A stretch of DNA of 64,000 nt from Kitasatospora phosalacinea (GCF_000716545.1 NZ_JNWZ01000015.1:124001-188000); one strand, 5' to 3'. Positions 50,501 to 59,054 are shown, numbered from the stretch's first letter. Notes: generated by a model from the sequence alone, not told the origin. A program made the numbers and translations.

Positions 50501-50749
50501 GTCGTCGCCGGTGGCGGCGGCGCGCAGCGCGGCGGCCTGGCCGGTGGTCAGGCCGAGCGCGTCGGCGAGCCGCCGGACGGTGCGCTCGCGCGGCCGCCGG
50601 ACCCGGTCGTGTTCGAGGTCGCGCAGGGCCCGGGCGCTGAGTCCGGCCCGGGCGGCGGCGGCCTGCTGGCTGATCCCGGCGCGGGTGCGCAGTTCGCGCA
50701 GCAGCGGGCCGAAGGCGGACGGGTCGCCGTCCGTCCCGTGCTCCGTCAT
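47540..50749 (-). CDS. AfsR-like regulator: XRE HTH + SARP/BTAD + NB-ARC + TPR
   Basis: This 1069-residue STAND-type regulator carries several domains. An N-terminal XRE helix-turn-helix ([26 protein letters not shown], about 24-50) is followed by an OmpR-like winged helix (about 90-178) and a BTAD domain (about 185-335). An NB-ARC ATPase with P-loop [14 protein letters not shown] (about 395-408) and Walker [12 protein letters not shown] follows, then C-terminal TPR-like helices. A 12-residue unit [12 protein letters not shown] is repeated about 2.5 times at the NB-ARC/TPR junction (DNA 48281-48370). It is divergent from the flavin monooxygenase gene, so it is a likely pathway regulator. ATG 50749. 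Confidence 0.9.
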   Translation of the reverse strand: MTEHGTDGDPSAFGPLLRELRTRAGISQQAAAARAGLSARALRDLEHDRVRRPRERTVRRLADALGLTTGQAAALRAAATGDDRDPGAGRTALLLLGPLLLRRDRATVPIGSPTLRRLLGLLALTHPAAATRQEITDTLWPAGPPDSQQSLVHTHVSRLRRLLSPDDPDDPAAGVVRTPTGYRLGLPRHRTDLGRFDDLLTRTTCLWHAPDPDAAHQDLTRALRHWRGPVLADADPALRRHPAAVAANERRIRAALLHADTALLLRRPDHSVPLLRELAHTEPLHEGLHARLILTLAASGRQAAALDTYALLRARLDEELGVAPGPELHDAHLRVLRGRPGPSSGAGPAAPRALGTASTSPGAPATPPRPAQLPPTTGRFVGRQRQLGELDALLPAGPGHPGDPAARPPLLVVVGPPGTGKSALAAHWAHRHRDRFPDGQLFADLRGHSDRPAPHPDEVLARFLRALGTPPDRLPADPDEAAALYRTLLADRRLLVLLDDARDAEQVRPLLPGAPGCAVLVTGRTRLTGLLAGDGARRLTLDALDPAEGVLLLGTVLGPDRVAAEPAAARRLVRACGGLPLALRLAAAHLTTRTTALADYAPARPDAGLLARLDLADDPSTGLRAAFDRSYRALSAPARRMFRLLGRAPATGLTTDAATALAVGTLATDPAGAAALLARLADAHLVREDPPGHHRLPGLLHPYAAGLAAERGEPAVVDVDPLPGVDQQTVGDQLVDAGRPGDTGRPIDRQQLDEAAARVCGTRRPAPGSEATPHPAPLVLAGRRGGPHPDDITGPDGFSGSGGSGGPDGFSGSGGSGGPDGFSGGASDREAIARTNLAVVQRALGRPGEAIREIGGTLPVHRQHRNRFSEAVALSCLSCAHTDLGDHATGRLLAHSALAAARAGRSRALEANAQLALAAAHLRARRPAEAATAYHEALRSAEASGDRHPQAAALAGLAAARLGTDPPAALRTAERARALARDAEYRMLEGDALTVLARVHVRLCEPHTALALGADALALHRTTGHRPGEARTRLVLALAAAALGADADAVRHRREALRIAREAGGTPPR
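48281..48370. repeat. 36-bp in-frame tandem repeat within the AfsR-like gene
   Basis: Two exact 36-bp copies (48281-48316, 48317-48352) and an 18-bp partial (48353-48370) encode a Gly/Ser-rich linker. Slippage could change linker length between strains. Confidence 0.9.
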
Positions 50750-50853
50750 GCCGCCCCCTCGCTCCCGGACGATCAGTGTGGGCTCGGCCCGCCGCCCCCG
50801 GCAAGGCGGTCGGGACGGGCCGGGGCCGGTCGAAGTGGCGCGCGGAGCCCGGA

Positions 50854-50872
50854 AGGTGTCCAGAAGACACCT
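50854..50872. promoter_or_regulatory. Perfect dyad AGGTGTC-N5-GACACCT in the AfsR-like/FMO divergent promoter
   Basis: The 7-bp half-sites are exact inverted copies with a 5-nt spacer, 77 bp upstream of the FMO start and 105 bp from the regulator start. It is well placed as an operator for either gene. Confidence 0.55.
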
Positions 50873-50948
50873 GGGAAGGCATGTGAAGGCTGCATATGCT
50901 GAGGCGTCAAGATCGCTGGGGGAGCGGTCGGTTCGCTATCGACACTGC

Positions 50949-52250
50949 ATGGAGGCCGTGGTGACTGTCTGTGTGATCGGTGCGGGTCTGTCCGGTCTGG
51001 CGGCGGCGTACGCGCTGCACGAGGCCGGGTTGGACTTCGTGTGCCTGGAGAAGTCCCCTGGCGTGGGCGGCATCTGGCGGCGGTCGGCGGCCGGCGAGCC
51101 CGGTCCGGCGTACCGGGCGCTGCACCTGAACAGCGCCCGCCAGCTGACCTGCTTCGAGGACTTCCCGATGGGGGAGGACATGCCGCTGTACCCGAGCCAC
51201 CGTGACATGGCGGCGTACCTCGCGGAGTTCGCCGAGTGGGCGGGCCTGCTGCCGCACGTGGAGTTCCGCACCGAGGTGGTGTCGGTTCGGCAGGACGGCG
51301 CCGGGGCCTGGACGGTGGTCAGCCGGGACGGGCGCGGCGCGGAGTCCGTCCGGACCTTCGAGCAGGTGGTGGTGGCGGCGGGGCACCACGACGTGCCGCT
51401 GCTGCCCGATCCGCTGCCGCCGGGCTCGGAGACGTTCACCGGGCGGATGCTGCACTCGATGGACTACGTGGACGGCGCCGAGTTCGCCGGCCGGCGGGTG
51501 GTCGTGGTGGGGCTGGGCGCCTCGGCGGTGGACATCGCCTCGGACGTGTCGCGGCACGCCGAGCGCACGGTGCTCTCGGCGCGCAACGGCCAGCACATAG
51601 TGCCCAAGCAGCTGTTCGGCATGTCGGTGGACCTGATCGCGGCGGCGCCGTGGTTCAGCTCCAAGTCGCTGACGGAGCAGCAGGACTTCATCGACGAGGC
51701 GCTGCGGGTGGCGCGCGGCCCGCTGTCCGGGTACGGCCTGCCGGAGCCGCCGAACCGGATCTTCCAGTCGCCGGTGACGGTCTCGGACGAGATCCTGCCG
51801 CGGATCCGGCAGGGCGCGGTGCGGCCGCGTCCGGGGATCGAGTCGCTGTCCGGGGCGTCGGTCCGCTTCACGGACGGGAGCACGGAGGAGGCGGACGCGA
51901 TCGTGTTCTGCACCGGGTTCGGCTGGCGGATGCCCTTCCTGGAGGCGGACCACCCGGCGGGCGGGCAGGGCCCGGTGCGGCTGTACCGGCGGGTGGTGGA
52001 CCCGGACCGGCCGGGGCTGTACTTCCTGGGTCTGATCCGCCCGGTGGGGTCGATCACCAGGCTGGTGGAGGCGCAGGCGCGCTGGGTGGTGCGGCTGGTC
52101 AGGGGCGAGTCGGTGCTGCCGGCCGCGGACGTGATGCACAAGGAGGTCGACGGCTTCCTGGAGGGCATCGACCGCCGGTACGGGCTGTCGGCGGGTGCCT
52201 CGGTGCACGTCGACGTGAACGGCTACCTGGGCCAGTTGGCACAGGCCTAG
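50949..52250 (+). CDS. FMO-type flavin monooxygenase (probable prenyl-tryptophan aldoxime-forming)
   Basis: This 433-residue enzyme binds FAD ([20 protein letters not shown], residues 8-27) and NADPH ([16 protein letters not shown]). It carries the FMO fingerprint [14 protein letters not shown] (F-x-G-x-x-x-H-x-x-x-Y). It converges on a DMATS-type prenyltransferase gene. The homologous S. coelicolor pair (SCO7467 prenyltransferase, SCO7468 FMO) was shown to prenylate L-tryptophan at C5 and oxidise the product to an acetaldoxime, leading to a nitrile. The same chemistry is therefore likely here, though substrate is inferred from context. ATG 50949; GTG 50958 is an alternative. Confidence 0.88.
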   Translation: MEAVVTVCVIGAGLSGLAAAYALHEAGLDFVCLEKSPGVGGIWRRSAAGEPGPAYRALHLNSARQLTCFEDFPMGEDMPLYPSHRDMAAYLAEFAEWAGLLPHVEFRTEVVSVRQDGAGAWTVVSRDGRGAESVRTFEQVVVAAGHHDVPLLPDPLPPGSETFTGRMLHSMDYVDGAEFAGRRVVVVGLGASAVDIASDVSRHAERTVLSARNGQHIVPKQLFGMSVDLIAAAPWFSSKSLTEQQDFIDEALRVARGPLSGYGLPEPPNRIFQSPVTVSDEILPRIRQGAVRPRPGIESLSGASVRFTDGSTEEADAIVFCTGFGWRMPFLEADHPAGGQGPVRLYRRVVDPDRPGLYFLGLIRPVGSITRLVEAQARWVVRLVRGESVLPAADVMHKEVDGFLEGIDRRYGLSAGASVHVDVNGYLGQLAQA

Positions 52251-52387
52251 GCCCTGGGCCGCAGCGGGAGGATCGTCGGGATGCCCGTGGTACAGGGGGA
52301 CACGGGTCTCCTTCGGCAGCTGCGGCCGTCACCGGGAACGCGGCGGGCGTGCGGTCGGTGCTCGGTCAGCGGTCGGTCACCGGCCGG

Positions 52388-53620
52388 TCAGCGGGCGGGC
52401 CGCGGTCCGGCCGGCCGCCCGTTGGGCCGGCGGACCCGGTACGCCTCGGAGGACAGGTACGCGGTCAGCCGGGGGGCGTGGCCCTGCTGGTGGACCATGG
52501 CCAGGTAGGCGATCAGGCCGACGCCGTCCTCCAGCCGACGCGGGGTGAGGGCCCCCAGGGCGTCGCGGAGCAGGTCGGGGAGGATCCCGTACCGGGGCAG
52601 CAGGCGTTCGGCGCGGCCGAGCACCTCGTGGTCGTCGCGGGCGTAGTCGCGGACCGGGACGTGCAGGGTGAAGCCGCTGGGACGGTCCGCCGCCGGGTCG
52701 GTGAAGGAGTGGCAGGCGAGCACGGGGCGGCGGTCGAAGACGCCGTCCCGTCCGGCGGGCAGTCCGGCGGCGGTGTGCAGGAAGGCCTCGGCCTCGGCGG
52801 GCGCGGGGCCGTCGGCCATCCGGTTGAGCGCGCCGACGGCGGAGGCCCGCAGCCGGTGGTGGGCGGTGTACACCTTCAGCCGGGGGGCGGCCCAGTCGCC
52901 GAGGTCGAGTGCGAACAGCAGCAGTCGGTCGGCGGGCGGCAGGCTGTCGTACGCCCGGTGGTGGCCGAGCCGGCGCAGCGCCTCGCGCACGGTGGCTCCG
53001 GCCCGGTCGGGGCCGGCCGCGGCGGGGTTGAGGTAGGCCTTCATCCGGGGGGTGCCGCCGGGGGTCAGTTCCAGGGTGATCCAGAGCGCGAAGTCCCCCT
53101 GTGGGTCGTCGGGCAGGAAGAGGTCCTGGACCAGGTCGAGCTGTTCGGTGGAGATGCCCCAGCGCCGGGCGAGTCCGTGCAGGGCGCGCAGGCCGAGCCG
53201 GCTGCTCTCGGCCAGGGTGCCGAAGCCGCTGGAGGGCTCGAACAGGACCCGCAGCGAGGGGGCGGCCCCGGGGGAGAAGGAGAGCGAGAACTCGACGGGG
53301 GTGTGGTCGTCGGAGAGGAAGGTCGGGGCGGCGGGCGGCAGGTCGAGCGAGCGGCGCACCACGGGGCCGAGCGCGTCGGTCAGGGCACGGGCGTAACCGG
53401 CGGAGACGCCCGAGTCCAGGCCCACCAGTTCGCACAGCGACAGCAGTTGACGACCGGTGTGACTTCCGACGGTCCGTCCGGAATGTGCGGGAGCCAACAG
53501 AGATGTCCCCCGGCCCTGGGGCCGGGGGACATCGGTGCGGCGGAGGCGGCCGTCGGGCACGGCGGGCCCGGGGAGGAGCGGGCTGCGGGTCTCGGCGGCG
53601 TCTCTGGATATGTGGTCCAC
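52388..53620 (-). CDS. DMATS-type aromatic (indole) prenyltransferase
   Basis: This 410-residue ABBA-fold enzyme transfers a dimethylallyl group from DMAPP to an aromatic substrate, probably tryptophan. Characteristic segments are TPVEFSLSFSPGAAPSLRVLFEP, PRMKAYLNPAAAG, APRLKVYTAHHRLRA and APRLTAYLSSEAYRV, supplying the Arg/Lys/Tyr diphosphate shield of bacterial DMATS enzymes. GTG 53620 is chosen because AGGAGGGTGTC lies right before it; ATG codons further upstream lack a ribosome site. It faces the FMO gene (137-nt gap) and lies next to the conservon P450. Confidence 0.9.
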   Translation of the reverse strand: MDHISRDAAETRSPLLPGPAVPDGRLRRTDVPRPQGRGTSLLAPAHSGRTVGSHTGRQLLSLCELVGLDSGVSAGYARALTDALGPVVRRSLDLPPAAPTFLSDDHTPVEFSLSFSPGAAPSLRVLFEPSSGFGTLAESSRLGLRALHGLARRWGISTEQLDLVQDLFLPDDPQGDFALWITLELTPGGTPRMKAYLNPAAAGPDRAGATVREALRRLGHHRAYDSLPPADRLLLFALDLGDWAAPRLKVYTAHHRLRASAVGALNRMADGPAPAEAEAFLHTAAGLPAGRDGVFDRRPVLACHSFTDPAADRPSGFTLHVPVRDYARDDHEVLGRAERLLPRYGILPDLLRDALGALTPRRLEDGVGLIAYLAMVHQQGHAPRLTAYLSSEAYRVRRPNGRPAGPRPAR

Positions 53621-53737
53621 GACACCCTCCTGTTCTCCGGTCATCGGCGCCATGGCATATGGCGCAGGCATTCGCGGTGATTACCCGGGTTTATCAGGGT
53701 TCATGCCGGAATCACGGCCGCATAAATGTTGTGAAGG

Positions 53738-55060
53738 TCACCTGCCCAACCAGTTGAGGAACTGGCTCCAACGCCCTCCCTTGGCGCCCGGCTGCTGGGC
53801 CTGGGTCGGCTGGGCGGCCTCGGCGGACTGCGGGCGCTGGGCGGCGGCCTGCGGGGTGAACCGGACGGGCAGCGAGACCAGGGCGCGGTTGAACGGGCCG
53901 GGACGCCAGTTCAGGGTCTCCTCGGGGACGGCCAGTTCGATGTCCGGCAGCTGGTTGAGCAGGTTCTCCAGCGAGGTCATGGCGATCTGCCGGGCCGGGT
54001 CCTTGGACGGGCAGGCGTGCGGACCGGCGCTCCAGGCCAGGTGCGCGCGGCTGCTGGCGCGCCGCTCGGCGGCCAGGATCGGGCTGCTGTTGGCGGCGGC
54101 GTAACTGACCATCAGCAGGTCGCCCGCGTGGACCTTCTGGCCGGCGAACTCCCCGTCGGCGACGGGGTAGTGCGGGCCGAGGTTGGTGATCGGCGGGTTC
54201 TCCCACAGGGTGTCGTCGATCGCCTCGTCGATCAGGCCGCCCTGGTGCGCGTAGGCGTCGTGGGTGAGCAGCCGGTGCAGGGTGTTGCCGAGCAGGTTGC
54301 CGAGCGGTTCGACGCCGGCGCCCAGCAGCAGCGTGAGCTGGTGGACCATCTCCTCGTCGGTGAGCTGGGAGTGGTGCTGCAGCAGCCAGGAGGTGACGTC
54401 CTCGCCGGGACGGCTGCGCTTGAGCGCGATCAGCTCGCCGATCGCGCCGAACGCCACCTGGGCGGCCTTCTCGGCGTTGATGCCGTCGAACATGCCGGAG
54501 ATGCCGAACATCACCCGGTCGCCGATGTCGGCGGGGCAGCCGAACAGCTCGTTGAAGACGAACAGCGGCAGCTGCTTGGCGTAGGAGCTCAGCAGGTCGG
54601 CGGAGCCGCGGTAGCCGAACTGGGCGATCAGGAAGTCGGAGACCTGCCGGGTGCTGCGGGCCAGTCGGCGCTGGTCGATCCGGGCCATGCAGTCGGTGAT
54701 GGCCTGGCGCAGCCGCAGGTGCTCGACGCCGTCCGAGAACAGGGCGTTCGGGCGGTGCAGCAGCAGCTGCAGCACGGGGCTGTTGGCCGGGATCCGGCCC
54801 TCGTTGAGGTCCCGCCAGCGCCGGGCGTCCCGGCGGTAGGCGGTCGGGTCCTGCAGCAGCTGCAGGGCGGCCGAGTACTCGGTGACCAGGGTGGCGTTCA
54901 CCCCGGGGGCGAGTTCGACCGGAGCGGTCGGTCCGTAGTGCCGCAGGTAGTCGTAGTACGACTGCGGGTCCGCGGCGAACTCGGCCCCGTACAGCGGCAC
55001 TCGGCCGCCGTGGGCCGGGCACCCGGGCGGGGGCACCGGGGCGGGGGAGTGAGTGTCCAT
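53738..55060 (-). CDS. cvnE: Conservon-associated cytochrome P450 (CYP157-like, no ExxR)
   Basis: This 440-residue P450 is the last gene of the conservon. The haem-ligand loop is WSAGPHACPSKDPARQIA (Cys ligand). The I-helix LLLGAGVEPLGNLLGN lacks the usual acid-Thr pair. The K-helix reads EAIDDTLWENPP where ExxR is expected, so the normally invariant Arg is missing. CYP157 enzymes, known in conservons, likewise lack ExxR and have a -LW ending there. The C-terminal tail is Gln/Ala-rich. It may act on the prenyl-indole product or be a signalling partner. ATG 55060; 15-nt gap after cvnD. Confidence 0.88.
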   Translation of the reverse strand: MDTHSPAPVPPPGCPAHGGRVPLYGAEFAADPQSYYDYLRHYGPTAPVELAPGVNATLVTEYSAALQLLQDPTAYRRDARRWRDLNEGRIPANSPVLQLLLHRPNALFSDGVEHLRLRQAITDCMARIDQRRLARSTRQVSDFLIAQFGYRGSADLLSSYAKQLPLFVFNELFGCPADIGDRVMFGISGMFDGINAEKAAQVAFGAIGELIALKRSRPGEDVTSWLLQHHSQLTDEEMVHQLTLLLGAGVEPLGNLLGNTLHRLLTHDAYAHQGGLIDEAIDDTLWENPPITNLGPHYPVADGEFAGQKVHAGDLLMVSYAAANSSPILAAERRASSRAHLAWSAGPHACPSKDPARQIAMTSLENLLNQLPDIELAVPEETLNWRPGPFNRALVSLPVRFTPQAAAQRPQSAEAAQPTQAQQPGAKGGRWSQFLNWLGR

Positions 55061-55075
55061 GGCTGCGTGTTGCTC

Positions 55076-55687
55076 CTAGCTGGCGCGGTCCAGCAAATAG
55101 CGGACGAGAGTGGTGAGTGCGGCGGCCGACGACTGCTCGTTGCGTGCGTCGCAGGTGACGACCGGGGTTTCGTCGAGCAGGTCGAGTGCCTCCCGCAGCG
55201 CCCTCTCGGCGCGCTCCGGGTTGCCGTCGAAGTGGTTGACCGCGATGGCGTAGTCCAGCCCGTACTGCTCGATCAGGTCGATGACGGGGAAGGAGTCGGC
55301 GAGTCGCTCGGGGTCGACCAGGATCAGTGCGCCGAGGGCGCCGCGGGCCATGTCCTCCCACATCTGGACGAAGCGGGTCTGGCCGGGGGTGCCGAACAGG
55401 TACAGCACCACGCGATCGCTGAGGGTGAGGCGGCCGAAGTCCAGGGCCACTGTGGTGGTGGTCTTGCCCCGGACGCCCTTGAGGTCGTCGACGGCCTCGG
55501 CCGCCTGGGTCATGGTCTCTTCGGTCGACAGCGGCTCGATCTCGGAGATCGAGCCGATGAAGGTGGTCTTGCCGACCGCGAAGTGGCCGACGACGAGGAT
55601 CTTCACGGCGGTCTGGGTGGCGCCGTCCGCGACGTAGGCGTCGGTCGTCAGGCCGCGCCGGTCACCCGAACTTGCGGTGGAGCCCAT
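55076..55687 (-). CDS. cvnD: Conservon GTP-binding protein (CvnD)
   Basis: This 203-residue Ras-like GTPase resembles MglA/eukaryotic small G proteins. The P-loop is VGHFAVGKTTFIG, with switch-II-like LFGTPGQTRFVQMWE and base motif VNHFDG (N-x-x-D-like). It is thought to work with CvnA-C in a membrane-associated complex resembling G-protein signalling. ATG 55687 overlaps the DUF742 gene by 26 nt. Confidence 0.95.
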   Translation of the reverse strand: MGSTASSGDRRGLTTDAYVADGATQTAVKILVVGHFAVGKTTFIGSISEIEPLSTEETMTQAAEAVDDLKGVRGKTTTTVALDFGRLTLSDRVVLYLFGTPGQTRFVQMWEDMARGALGALILVDPERLADSFPVIDLIEQYGLDYAIAVNHFDGNPERAERALREALDLLDETPVVTCDARNEQSSAAALTTLVRYLLDRAS

Positions 55688-56042
55688 TGAGCACCTCCTC
55701 CAGAAGTTCCTTGTCGGCGTTCCGGGCCCTCGGGACCGGCGGACGGGTCATCAGGTGACCGCTCTCGGTGAGCGAGGCCAGCACGATGCGGACCACGCCC
55801 AGCGGGAGCCGGGTGTGGCCCGCCACCTCGGCGACCGACAGGTAGCCGGCCGAGCAGATGTCGAGCAGCCGCTGCTCCTCCGGCGTGAGCCGGTTGAGCC
55901 GTCGGCCCTCCTCCGGGGTGGCGGTGACCAGGGTGATCAGGGACAGCTGCTGCTCGTCGGGCAGCTCGCGCCCCTTGGTGATGATGTAGGCGCGGACTAA
56001 ATCCGCCGGCTCGAACTCGAAGTCCTCGCCGCCCGCCCTCAC
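55662..56042 (-). CDS. cvnC: Conservon DUF742 protein (CvnC)
   Basis: This 126-residue protein has a winged-helix-like DUF742 fold: VRAYIITKGRELP, SAGYLSVAEVAGHTRLPLGVVRIVLASLTESGHLMTR and the terminal LLEEVLNGLHRKFG. It is found only with CvnB/CvnD in conservons. GTG 56042 overlaps the roadblock gene stop by 4 nt. Confidence 0.94.
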   Translation of the reverse strand: MRAGGEDFEFEPADLVRAYIITKGRELPDEQQLSLITLVTATPEEGRRLNRLTPEEQRLLDICSAGYLSVAEVAGHTRLPLGVVRIVLASLTESGHLMTRPPVPRARNADKELLEEVLNGLHRKFG

Positions 56043-56440
56043 CGGCGGGCCCCGAGGTCCTCGCGGGGCGGCGCGGCGAGGAACTTGCCGAGCTGGCCCA
56101 CGAGCTGCTGCATCCGGAAGGTGATGTCCTGCATGTCGACGTCCGGCAGCGCGGAGACGCCCAGGTAGGCCCCGTCACCGGCGGAGATCAGGAACACCCA
56201 GCCGCCGTCGAATTCGACCAGGGTCTGCTGCCAGCGCTGGGTCGGGTTGTCACAGAAGAAGCCGAGCGAGCGGCTGAGCGACTGCACGCCGCTCATCGCG
56301 GCGGCCACCCGGTCCGCGTTGTCCTTGTCGATGTCCCTGGTGCGGGCCATCAGCAGGCCGTCGGCGGAGATCAGGACCGCGTGCAGGGCCCCCGGGATCT
56401 CCAGAGCGCTGTCGAGCATCCAAGACAGATCGTCGTTCAC
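56039..56440 (-). CDS. cvnB: Conservon roadblock/LC7 protein (CvnB)
   Basis: This 133-residue roadblock-domain protein (SWMLDSALEIPGALHAVLISADGLLMARTRDI, GWVFLISAGDGAYLGV) resembles MglB, the GTPase-activating partner of MglA, and is thought to act on CvnD. GTG 56440 overlaps the CvnA stop by 4 nt. Confidence 0.95.
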   Translation of the reverse strand: MNDDLSWMLDSALEIPGALHAVLISADGLLMARTRDIDKDNADRVAAAMSGVQSLSRSLGFFCDNPTQRWQQTLVEFDGGWVFLISAGDGAYLGVSALPDVDMQDITFRMQQLVGQLGKFLAAPPREDLGARR

Positions 56441-57684
56441 GAGAACTCATGCCCTTCACTGCTTGCACCGCGGGTGCTGGTCGTCTGGTCCTCGTCGTCC
56501 CGCTGGGTGGCGCGACCGGACCGGGTGCCGCGCTGGAAAGCCCCCAGGATCGCCGCGGTCTGCTCCCCGGAACGGGAGGCGGGTGCGCCGTGAGGGGCGG
56601 TTTCGGTCGTCGGGACGATCGCCATCGGCCGCTTGCGGCGGCGGATCGGCAGCCCGTCCTCGGTGGAGCCGTACGACTCGGGTGCCGGGGGAGGGACCGC
56701 TGCGGGCAGCGCGGCCGGCTGCGCTGCCGGACGCGACACGGGTGCGGGCGCCGGGGCCTGGACGGCCGGCTGTGCGCCGGGGCGGGGGGCCGCGGCGGCG
56801 GGCACCGGGACGCGCCGCTCCGGCACGGCGGTCAGCAGTTCGTGCGGCAGCAGCAGCACGGAGCGGACACCGCCGTACGGGGAGGAGGAGTCCACCGAGA
56901 CCTCGAAGCCGAAGCGCTCGGCGAGCACGCCGATCACGGCGTGGCCGAACTGCGGCGGGTTGCCGAGACCGCCGACGCCGGTGACCCGGTCGGTGGACAG
57001 CAGCCGTTCGGCGCGGGCCCGTTCCTCGTCGTTCATGCCGACGCCGGCGTCGTCCACCACGATCACCACACCCTTGGGCACGGTGCGGATGTTGATCTCC
57101 ACCACGGTGTCGGGGCTGGAGTAGGACGTCGCGTTGTCGAGCAGCTCGGCCAGCGCCAGGGCGACCGGCTCCACCGCGCGGCTGGAGACGCCGAAGTCCA
57201 CCTGGGAGAGGATCTCCACCCGGCGGTAGTGGCGGATACGGCCCTGGGCGGAGCGCACCACGTCGTACACCGAGGCGATGTCGCGGTGGCGGCCGAGCCA
57301 GCCGCCGCACAGGACGGCGATGGACTGGGCGCGGCGGCCGAACTGCGAGTTGGTGTGGTCGACCTCCAGCAGGTCCTGGAGGATCGCCGACTCGCCGTAC
57401 TTCACCTGGAGCCGGGAGAGGATCAACTGCTGTTCCGCGGCGAGGCCCTGGAGTGTCCGCATGGCGGACTTCAATACCGTTTTGGTTGCCTCGTCGGCTT
57501 GCTCCTGAGCGGAGGCGACCGACTGCGTATAGTGGTGTTCCAGGTCGGTGTAGTGCTCCCGGAGCCCGCTGATCTCCTGCCGGAGTGCCGCGGATGCCTT
57601 GCGCTGGCGGACCACGACGAGGACCGCGGCGGCCAGGACGAGGAAGAGAACCCAGAGCAACGGGTCCGCTGTGTATTTCGTCAT
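56437..57684 (-). CDS. cvnA: Conservon membrane histidine-kinase-like protein (CvnA)
   Basis: This 415-residue protein has one N-terminal membrane helix (LLWVLFLVLAAAVLVVV, about 9-25), a coiled coil, and a HATPase_c domain with N-box ELLDNATSYSSPDT, G1 VVDDAGVGM and G2 GLGNPPQFGHAVIG. A disordered Pro/Ala-rich tail follows. It lacks a classical extracellular sensor, as usual for conservon kinases. It heads cvnA-B-C-D-E, all overlapping or closely spaced. ATG 57684. Confidence 0.93.
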   Translation of the reverse strand: MTKYTADPLLWVLFLVLAAAVLVVVRQRKASAALRQEISGLREHYTDLEHHYTQSVASAQEQADEATKTVLKSAMRTLQGLAAEQQLILSRLQVKYGESAILQDLLEVDHTNSQFGRRAQSIAVLCGGWLGRHRDIASVYDVVRSAQGRIRHYRRVEILSQVDFGVSSRAVEPVALALAELLDNATSYSSPDTVVEINIRTVPKGVVIVVDDAGVGMNDEERARAERLLSTDRVTGVGGLGNPPQFGHAVIGVLAERFGFEVSVDSSSPYGGVRSVLLLPHELLTAVPERRVPVPAAAAPRPGAQPAVQAPAPAPVSRPAAQPAALPAAVPPPAPESYGSTEDGLPIRRRKRPMAIVPTTETAPHGAPASRSGEQTAAILGAFQRGTRSGRATQRDDEDQTTSTRGASSEGHEFS

Positions 57685-58047
57685 AAGACTCTCTTCAGGC
57701 GACTGGCGGCCGACTGCTGAATCCCCGTCATCGCAGGGTGAACCCGCCGCTCCCCCAAGCGGGATGATCGTATCATCGGGCGAACGGGTGAACGATCGTC
57801 CACTTTGATGTGAAGATCCGTCTCCTACCGGGTGGACGCGGGTAGTTGGAACCCCAGGTCAGTGCCCTGATCCTGCGTCAGCCGGGTTCGCGGCGGGCCG
57901 CTCCGGCCCGCGCACCGCCTCCCACCGGGCCGTTTACCACAGGGCGGGGCGGGATGCGGGAACGACGCGCCAGGTCCGCGGTTTTCCGGCGAAACGTCGG
58001 TCGGCGACCCCCCGGGCCTGCTAGGCGGGGGTGCGGCGGGAAGAACG
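57685..58047. promoter_or_regulatory. Conservon promoter region with dyad
   Basis: This is 363 bases with no gene. It has a palindrome GATGAT-CGT-ATCATC at 57763-57777, 79 bp upstream of cvnA, overlapping a possible leftward -10 (TACGAT, 57767-57772), and a nearby GAACGATCGTCC. The part near 57870-58047 shows no feature. Confidence 0.45.
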
Positions 58048-58371
58048 TCACACCGCGCAATGCCCCGTCCATCCGCGGACACCCGGCGGTACCCGCGGGT
58101 GGGCGTCGGACACCAGGTCTCCACGGAATCCGACGCCTGCGCGCACCGCGCCCAGCGCGTCCAGCACCTCGCACGCGGCCCTGCCGTCGCTGCGCGCCAC
58201 GATGGTGAGGACCGGCTTGGTGGCGGTGGCGCCGGACTTGTGCGGGCACTGGCCGGGCCGGGCGATGCTCGCGTCGTCGTGCGGGCCGAACAGCCGGTGG
58301 GCGCCCATGCCGATCGCGCCGAGGCCCACCGCGACCACGGTCAGGACCTGCCGTGGCCGCCGGCGCGGCAC
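58048..58371 (-). CDS. Small membrane-anchored or exported protein, possibly frameshifted at 5' end
   Basis: This 107-residue product from GTG 58371 starts with PRRRPRQ, then the hydrophobic LTVVAVGLGAIGMGA, then a hydrophilic part with three Cys (CPHKSG, AACEVL, GHCAV). An alternative start in a different frame, GTG 58405, gives the typical leader MYAPPGGYG before running out of homology, which could mean a one-base frameshift joins them. Function is unknown. There is no clear ribosome site for either start. Confidence 0.45.
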   Translation of the reverse strand: MPRRRPRQVLTVVAVGLGAIGMGAHRLFGPHDDASIARPGQCPHKSGATATKPVLTIVARSDGRAACEVLDALGAVRAGVGFRGDLVSDAHPRVPPGVRGWTGHCAV

Positions 58372-58433
58372 GGCGCGCCCCGTAGCCGCCTGGGGGCGCG
58401 TACACGATCGGCCGGTCGGTCGCTGACGCGGAG

Positions 58434-59054
58434 TCAGCCCGCAGGCCGGTCCACGGTGTCCGGCCCGGCCAGCAGGAACGGCCGCAGGCCCCGCTCCAGC
58501 AGGGCGGTGCGCCAGGCGGTGCGGGCGTCGGCGACCAGCCGCCGGCGGTCCGGGGCGCCCGGCGGGTCGGCGCGCCGCCAGGCGGCGGTCAGCAGCAGGC
58601 CGATCAGCCCGGTCAGCGCGCCGGCCACCGCGACGGCGACGGTGGTCCAGGCGGCGGTGCGCAGCGGCGCGGTGAGTCCGACGTGCGGCCGGGACAGGCC
58701 GAGGACGGCGCCGAGCAGGAAGAACACGGCGGCGGCGCTGCCGCTGACGACCGGCACCACCAGGGCCAGCGCCCCCAGCCAGCCGGTCAGCCGCTCGCCC
58801 GGGGCGGCGCGCCGGGCCGGCGGTTCCGGCTCGGCCTCCCGCAGTCGGCGGTAGGCCAGGTACTCCGGCCCGGCGGCGGCCAGGATCCGGGCCGAGTGCT
58901 GCCGGGCCAGCGTCCGCAGCCGGGCGGCCCGCCCCGGGTCGTCGGCCAGGGCCAGTGCGGCCCGCACCACCGGATCGGCCAGGGCCCGGCCGAGGACGTA
59001 CTCGAAGTCGGCCCGGTCCTGCCGGGTGGGGCCGTCACCGGTGTGCTGGTCCAT
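58434..59054 (-). CDS. Hypothetical membrane protein
   Basis: This 206-residue protein has a cytoplasmic helical N-terminus (FEYVLGRALADPVVRAALALADD), two hydrophobic segments (LGALALVVPVVSGSAAAVFFLLGAVL about 92-117; AAWTTVAVAVAGALTGLIGLLL about 133-154) and a basic C-terminal helix. No domain is recognised. ATG 59054. It lies 73 nt after the LCP gene on the same strand, possibly co-transcribed. Confidence 0.65.
   Translation of the reverse strand: MDQHTGDGPTRQDRADFEYVLGRALADPVVRAALALADDPGRAARLRTLARQHSARILAAAGPEYLAYRRLREAEPEPPARRAAPGERLTGWLGALALVVPVVSGSAAAVFFLLGAVLGLSRPHVGLTAPLRTAAWTTVAVAVAGALTGLIGLLLTAAWRRADPPGAPDRRRLVADARTAWRTALLERGLRPFLLAGPDTVDRPAG

Noticed and set aside
48089..50902. 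A 937-codon plus-strand frame opposite the AfsR-like gene
   Set aside because: Gly/Glu/Val/Ala simple composition, no ribosome site; the opposite strand encodes XRE, BTAD and NB-ARC motifs.
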